A DNA stretch of 64,000 bases from Trichomonas vaginalis G3 (Eukaryota > Parabasalia > Trichomonadida > Trichomonadidae): positions 6,262,001 to 6,326,000 of the forward strand of contig NC_067203.1 of assembly GCF_026262505.1 (NCBI RefSeq), in the 5' to 3' direction. Below, piece by piece: positions 58,893 to 64,000 of the stretch; position 1 is the first letter of the stretch, and each line of letters begins with the position of its first letter. The notes under the pieces are model-generated. The model was not told the DNA's origin and made no database searches. It saw only the letters and a list, made by a program, of their open reading frames with translations. The position numbers and the translations under genes are program-made.

Positions 58893-59078
58893 TTATTCCT
58901 CTTCGACAACATCTCTTCGAGACGCCAAACCCTTCTGGGTTCTTCTTTCCATCATTACTGCATAACCGCATCTTCTCGGTTTTCGTGGTTTGTTGTTTTT
59001 AATTCGTTCTTGCATCATTTTTATCATTTCCTCCCTTGTTATGATTCGTGGTAAATTTTGAGCTTGTGGGGTATCCAT
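58893..59078 (-). CDS. Polinton 2 small basic protein, unknown (61 aa)
   Basis: ATG 59078 (MDTPQAQNLPRIITREEMIK) after an AAAATTTTATTTTTATATAA leader. Arg/Lys-rich centre (NNKPRKPRRCGYAVMMERRT) and an acidic end. It could bind nucleic acid by charge, but no motif is recognised. Confidence 0.5.
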   Translation of the reverse strand: MDTPQAQNLPRIITREEMIKMMQERIKNNKPRKPRRCGYAVMMERRTQKGLASRRDVVEEE

Positions 59079-59142
59079 TTATATAAAAATAAAATTTTGT
59101 TATCAGTTATTTTATCGTTAATGGTTTCAGGTTATTCAATAA

Positions 59143-59630
59143 CGAATTATTTTTGAATAACTGATGGTGTCACTACGTCACCATGTGTCACCAGGTTATT
59201 TAACTTCTCTTAAAATTACTGACAACATGACATTTTGACAACAGGTACGAAAGGAGGAAGGCATTTATGAATTATTTTTGAATAACTGAAGGTGTCACCA
59301 CGTCACCATGTGTCACCTGGTTAATTAACTTCTCTTAAAAAGTGTGACAACATGACATTTTGACATCACAGCAGGGGGAGGGTATTTATGAATTATTTTT
59401 GAATAACTGATGGTGTCACTACGTCACCATGTGTCACCTGGTTAATTAACTTCTCTTAAAAAGTGTGACAACATGACATTTTGACATCACAGCAGGGGGA
59501 GGGTATTTATGAATTATTTTTGAATAACTGATGGTGTCACTACGTCACCATGTGTCACCTGGTTAATTAACTTCTCTTAAAAAGTGTGACAACATGACAT
59601 TTTGACATCACAGCAGGATTAATGCAAAAA
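59143..59630. repeat. Four tandem units of about 121-126 bp with GTGAC motifs
   Basis: Units begin near 59143, 59269, 59390 and 59511 (each GAATTATTTTTGAATAACTG). Every unit carries GGTGTCACTACGTCACCATG followed by TGTCACC, so three to four GTGAC half-sites in both orientations. Each then has TTCTCTTAAAA and ACATGACATTTTGACA. The two inner units are nearly identical. No gene. Inverse relatives lie at 61988-62158 and 62898-63069. Confidence 0.85.
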
Positions 59631-59647
59631 TAAATTCAAATCATACT

Positions 59648-61959
59648 TTATAAAGCATCATTTACAGGTATTTCATCGTCAGTAAATGAATCCTCATTAT
59701 CGTTTGGTTCAACCTGTTTATATAATCCTTTCATTTCTTCTTTCAAAACATAACACCATGTTTGTTTACCATCTATTCTTCTCTGTTTCCTTTCACATTT
59801 ATCTTTAATGCTCATTTGAAAGTTTTTGTCTTTCATGTCTGATGGTTTGCAGAATAGAGCATTTTTACACGTCATACCTGCACACAATTCATCATAATGT
59901 GTATTTATCCATTCATCTAAAGGATTTGTTGATAATTCTATTAAATCTTGTTTGGCTTCAGTCATCGGTATGATTCGTACATTAAATGATGAAAGGTCAT
60001 ATTGCATAAAATACGTCAGTAAATTATCATAAAATTCCTTTGTGCATGAATTCATCAAATTCTTGAAGTAATCAAATTGACCCTTGAATTTACCATTAAC
60101 TCTTAAAACTACATATCTTCTGTCTCCAACTTCAATTTTGACAGGGTAGACGTTATTAGTTACCAAAATGAAATTGGCAACATTCTGAGCAGTTCTTCTG
60201 GGTTGATTCTTTTCATTAATTCTAATCTCATTATCCGTAATAATTGATTTCAAAGCGTTGAAGTTTGCGAGTCTGTCTTCACCTACATTCTTGAGTTCAT
60301 TAAGTACAAGAAACATTTTATTCTCAACTACTGAATTGAAATTACCCGTTAGCTCACTTATTTCAGTAATGTTTTTACATGAATAACCGGCGAGAAGTTC
60401 AGAAATAATATCTGTAAATCTGTTTTTACCTGTTCCCTGAAGTCCTTTCAAAATAATTGCTGTTTCATTCTTGATTCCAGGATGTTGAATCATTGATGCA
60501 ATCCAGCGAGAAGGTATTTATACACTTCATCGTTATTATCACAAATGGCTTCTTTAATGAAATTCATAAACATCTCAATTTTTGAGTAATCTGGTTTTTC
60601 GAGAACGTTGTATTTATAACCCTGAAACGTTGAGAAAACATCTGGGAATCAGATTTAAAGCAAACACCCTTAACGGTTAATGAGGATAATTGATTTAGTA
60701 GTACATCCCATGCTGTTATGGTTTTACCTTCTTCTTTAAATAATTTAATCATTTTGAGTGACTCTTTCATGTTTGATTGAAGAACGAATGATATTTGATT
60801 CATTTTATCGTGGATATTATAGTCCTTTTGAATGAAATATTTGTTTCCACAATCTACAAAACGGATTACACGTGATAAATCCTCAATTACTTCAGAACTG
60901 TTTTTATACTGATGATTTTCAGCCTTGCGTCTAATATCTGTTATCAAAAACGAGTCATCAAGTTTTATATCAAATGTTATTTTTGGCTTACGTAATAAAG
61001 GTAAAACGTATTCATCATAATATTCCTTTTTGATATAGTTTTAGAATCTTCACTAAAACAAATGGAGAAGTCATTAAATGAGCATATCTACTACGTGCTT
61101 TTTCAAAATTACTTTTTGCATTTTCAGTTAAGCTGCAGAAGTTATAAACGTTATCGTATGCTTCATTAATCAAATGATTAGGTAACGAATTAATAGCTTG
61201 AAACAGTGTGAATAATGTTATTTCTTTTTCTAAATTCATGTTTCCACCGTCATTATGTACTTCAAAATCACAGATGCCATCAACTATGCTCTGGGCAAGT
61301 TTATCGTCAATGTTTAAATCTTTGTTTTCATTCATGATAGTCTTTATTTCTTCATTCTTCTGTTCAACTCTTACCTTAATATTCAAATCATTTAATATAT
61401 CATTCACTGTTCTAGTTAATGTTGAATCGTAACTTCCACGAATGAATGAGTATGTATTGATTGGTTCTGTTGCATTCTTGCGAACTCTTGAATCAGCCAT
61501 AACTACTAATGAACGTTTTGAATCATCAATAGAAGTCATTATATCAATATCATAATCATTGCAGGAATAACATTTAATCATTCTGTTCGAAACTGAATAG
61601 AAGAAATTAGTGTTGCAATAAATGTGAAGACCTCCTGAAGCGGTTTTAACGATAACATCTTTATCCGAAAGTTTTGATAAAATGTCTTTTCTAACTGTTT
61701 CTTTAAGTTCATCATTGTACGATTTATTGATATCAACATCTATAATCGTTAAATTTGAAATTTTATTTATTAATAAAGCCATACCAGTTTTCCTTCCTCT
61801 TCCTCCATCGTGTTTGAGGTAGTTATGTAAATCAATCTTGTTTTCACCAATTCTTTCGTTGAGGGTTTTAGTTTCTGCCACAACTAATTCCTCAGCTAAT
61901 GAATCAATAACTTTTTCATCAGAAACGATATAGTTGCTGTTGTTGTTTGTTGCTGTCAT
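59648..61959 (-). pseudogene. Polinton 2 D5-type primase-helicase gene region
   Basis: The 5' part (from ATG 61959, MTATNNNSNYIVSDEKVIDS) resembles an archaeo-eukaryotic/bifunctional primase-polymerase domain (NLTIIDVDINKSYNDELKET; DVIVKTASGGLHIYCNTNFF, with DVD and the SGG-H segment). The 3' part is an SF3 helicase (IILKGLQGTGKNRFTDIISE; VNLVLNELKN-like Walker B; NVANFILVTNNVYPVKIEVG, DRRYVVL). The pair is the standard Polinton and poxvirus D5 arrangement for priming and unwinding DNA. The region looks interrupted. Its leader is the shared type with AAATAAAGTTAGTTTT. Confidence 0.85.
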
Positions 61960-61987
61960 TTATATAGGAATAAAAAATAAAAATAAT

Positions 61988-62158
61988 TTTAAAACTAACT
62001 TTATTTTTGGGCTGCATCAAATTTCCAGGACTGTTGTCAAAATGTCATGTTGTCTCATTTTTTCAGAGAAGTTAATTAACCTGGTGACATGGTGACGTAG
62101 TGACACCCTCAGTTCTTCAAAAATAATTAATTATTGAATAACCTGAAAAACATTAACG
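61988..62158. repeat. 171-bp regulatory-type repeat, copy 1, upstream of the primase gene
   Basis: Nearly identical to 62898-63069. It contains the leader core TTTTAAAACTAACTTTATTT, TGACATTTTGACA-type words in inverse form, CCTGGTGACATGGTGACGTA and GTGACACC, then TTGAATAACCTGAAAAACAT. It is an inverse relative of the units at 59143-59630. One copy precedes each of two minus-strand genes. Confidence 0.85.
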
Positions 62159-62189
62159 ATAAAATTTATTTTTGGTCGTTTATGACAAA

Positions 62190-62861
62190 AATAAATGGTT
62201 CATTTACTCACAATATTTTTTTACAAAACGACCCCAAACTTTTAACTTCTTTTCTGCAGTTTCTAATGCTATCTTAGCGAGTTCATATTCTCTAAATTCT
62301 CTCTTTAAATCTTCTTGTTCCCATTGGTCTAGTTCGTATGGAGAATTCTATAACCATAATATTATCTCACGTTATGTTCTAATTGTTTTTCACACATTTT
62401 TTCTAACTTCTTCTTCAAACAAATGTTAGCATTCTCTACTGTATCTTCGAGTTCTTCTTCATCTAATTTCTCATGAACTTTCTTGTCTATGGAGTCCATA
62501 ATTTTCCAACTGCTATGCAATATTTTGGAGAAGCCCACATTGCTATATAGTTTATAAGTCTTGGTCTACATACGTTCCTCTAACTTGTTTGATTTCATCA
62601 GGAATTCCTGCATGAATTTTGTATAAAAAGCAACAGTCCGATTCCGGCGGTTGCTATATTTTCACAAAATGCCTTATAATACCCTTCCCAGGACTTATTT
62701 TCCAACAACTTTCTAAAGTCTTTCCTAAACTGCTGACACATATTTGTTGCATTAATGTAACCATCCTTGTCTCTACGTAAGACTTCAATACCGTTATAAG
62801 TGCCTTTTGTGAATGTTTCACCATTAGATTTGTTCGTAAATGATTTTGCTTCGACTGACAT
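62190..62861 (-). pseudogene. Polinton 2 KilA-N gene region
   Basis: ATG 62861 (MSVEAKSFTNKSNGETFTKG). The KilA-N start is readable (YNGIEVLRRDKDGYINATNM, then CQQFRKDFRKLLENKSWEGY), and further along the strand a segment YIAMWASPKY matches the later part of the domain seen in the Polinton 1 protein (VAMWASPRY). A charged helical tail follows. It looks interrupted. The leader and upstream repeat are shared with the primase gene. Confidence 0.75.
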
Positions 62862-62897
62862 TTCTGTTCTTACATACAAAATAAAAAATGAAACCGA

Positions 62898-63069
62898 TTT
62901 TAAAACTAACTTTATTTTTGGGCTGCATCAAATTTCCAGGACTGTTGTCAAAATGTCATGTTGTCTCATTTTTTCAGAGAAGTTAATTAACCTGGTGACA
63001 TGGTGACGTAGTGACACCCTCAGTTCTTCAAAAATAATTAATTATTGAATAACCTGAAAAACATTAACG
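62898..63069. repeat. 171-bp regulatory-type repeat, copy 2, upstream of the KilA-N gene
   Basis: Near-identical to 61988-62158, differing by about one base in length. Confidence 0.85.
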
Positions 63070-63194
63070 CAAACATTAACGTAAACATTATTTCTGCAGT
63101 TCATCCATTACTTCATTACCCAATTAATTACAGACATAAAATATATTTAGTTCATTCGGTAAGCCTTGACCCAAAGGTCTGGGCTCAAGCACAT

Positions 63195-63953
63195 TCAATG
63201 AACGCGGTACCATGCGAATACAGTCACAAATGGTGGCATGTAATCTTTACCCGAGCCTGTTGGATTTGTTGTGAAAGTGTGTGAATGATTTCCTGCGGTT
63301 CCACAGAAAATACCCGTGCTTGAATCTACTGGGTCAGTTGAAATATCAGATCTATTCATTCCCTGTCTATTCGAACCCGCTGCAAGATTTGTATAACCTC
63401 TTTTTGTTATTGAATGTGAATGATTACCTGTTGTGTTTGTAGTTCCTGTATGAGTGTGCGGTGGAAGGTTTGCTTCTTTAATTTTCTTCGAACCCCCTGT
63501 TTGCTTTGAATATCTAGCACAGTATAAGAATTTATCTACAATCTGCTTCCACGTACCAAAACCTAAAACTGTTGCTGGATTTGTTGAGTTCATTGACGTA
63601 TAAATAGAACCAACAGGATATAATGTTTGAAGAATTTCATTTTTCATGCTTGTAATCACATCATTTACTTCCGACTTCTTTGCATAATTTTCATCAACAT
63701 AAGTTTTATCTGCTTTAAGATCTAAACATCCTGAAACCCATCCCGTATCGGCTTTAACTTTAAAAGTCTCCAATGTCCATTCATGATACCATTCAACCTT
63801 TTCTTTAATTTCATTATCTTTTTCATCAACATAAACCAAATTTGCCTTCTTATTTAACTCACTATCCACATATTCCTTATCCACCCTCTTCATTATGTCA
63901 TTTAGGAAACCTTCTATGAATTCCTCATTTAAATTAAATCTTCCAATCTTCAA
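63195..63953 (-). CDS. Polinton 2 phage-type tail-fibre/collar protein (252 aa)
   Basis: The N-terminal half has trimeric-fibre-like repeats (NKKANLVYVDEKDNEIKEK; LDLKADKTYVDENYAKKSEV), as in many phage fibres. The C-terminal half matches the phage tail-collar/baseplate fibre head: LYPVGSIYTSMNSTNPATVL, GFGTWKQIVDKFLYC, then HTHTG, NHSHS and NHSHTF, ending DYMPPFVTVFAWYRVH. The HxH pairs in such heads bind iron in T4 gp37-like fibres. A role in receptor or surface binding is the family's known job. Its presence beside KilA-N in a protist Polinton is unusual. The frame is open; only 47 bases remain to the right. Confidence 0.82.
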   Translation of the reverse strand: MKIGRFNLNEEFIEGFLNDIMKRVDKEYVDSELNKKANLVYVDEKDNEIKEKVEWYHEWTLETFKVKADTGWVSGCLDLKADKTYVDENYAKKSEVNDVITSMKNEILQTLYPVGSIYTSMNSTNPATVLGFGTWKQIVDKFLYCARYSKQTGGSKKIKEANLPPHTHTGTTNTTGNHSHSITKRGYTNLAAGSNRQGMNRSDISTDPVDSSTGIFCGTAGNHSHTFTTNPTGSGKDYMPPFVTVFAWYRVH

Positions 63954-64000
63954 AACTTTAGGAAATGCATTTAATGCGTAATATCTCTGTTCTTCTGGTG

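Larger units (their letters stand above)
50503..64000. mobile_element. Polinton/Maverick 2, left end uncertain, right end outside the window
   Basis: A run of Polinton-type genes: unknown two-repeat protein, unknown gene region, protein-primed PolB, small genes, integrase remnant, D5 primase-helicase, KilA-N and a tail-fibre-like protein. Each is preceded by AT-rich leaders of the same style as in Polinton 1. The lineage differs from Polinton 1: its polymerase is of another type, and it has a recognisable retroviral-type integrase. No capsid or packaging ATPase is seen within the window; they may lie to the right. A 949-bp inverted-repeat element sits inside or next to its left part. The element looks broken in about eight or more places. 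The left limit given is only a working value. Confidence 0.7.

Noticed and set aside
1-64000. tRNA or rRNA genes
   Set aside because: No cloverleaf with a GGTTCRANYCC-type arm and no rRNA core sequence was noticed on either strand; a covariance search was not possible.

Overview
The window looks like a chromosome of the parabasalid protist Trichomonas vaginalis or a close relative. Host genes are compact, apparently intronless and set in very AT-rich spacers. Several have the Trichomonas initiator (TCA, pyrimidine, T or A) within about 15 bases of the ATG, and several end in TAAA. Expanded ankyrin-repeat genes and large Maverick/Polinton elements are also typical of this genome. The species call is inference; no rRNA or other marker is present.

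Layout. (1) 1-2.5 kb: a seven-helix membrane protein, a decayed paralogue fragment and a small secreted-type protein. (2) 2545-24828: Polinton 1, about 22.3 kb, with both ends and a 5-bp flanking repeat. Its left half carries virion-type genes (double jelly-roll capsid, probable minor capsid, D5-type helicase, packaging ATPase). The middle is a KilA-N module with about 3.3 kb of repeated palindromes. The right half carries small genes with host-like initiators, an HNH-type protein and a family B DNA polymerase. (3) 25.9-50 kb: host genes for a G-alpha subunit, a Furry-family giant protein, two functional-looking ankyrin genes, a Rab GTPase, APC11, histone H2A, an MT-A70 adenine methyltransferase, a PCID2/Thp1-like PCI protein and two unidentified proteins. 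A structured-RNA candidate lies near 39.1-39.26 kb. Decayed ankyrin and DEAH-helicase pieces are also present. (4) About 50.5 kb to the right edge: Polinton 2, of a different lineage. It carries a protein-primed PolB with an HNH-like insertion, a decayed integrase, a D5 primase-helicase, KilA-N and a phage-type tail-fibre protein. Its right end is outside the window. Both Polintons are treated as fossils and look broken in several places.

Most unusual structures: (a) a 949-bp inverted-repeat element at 51227-52175 that carries five consecutive near-perfect hairpins; (b) about 18 copies of an AGATCT-centred palindrome, each close to an AT-rich promoter core, around the KilA-N genes of Polinton 1, with a different but analogous GTGAC-rich array around the KilA-N and primase genes of Polinton 2; (c) a palindromic minisatellite filling a divergent promoter of Polinton 1, present twice with different copy number; (d) a terminal hairpin of Polinton 1 whose stem differs between the two ends by paired, compensating changes. 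Together these suggest that Trichomonas Polintons carry their own cis-regulatory systems, possibly read by KilA-N proteins. That last step is inference.
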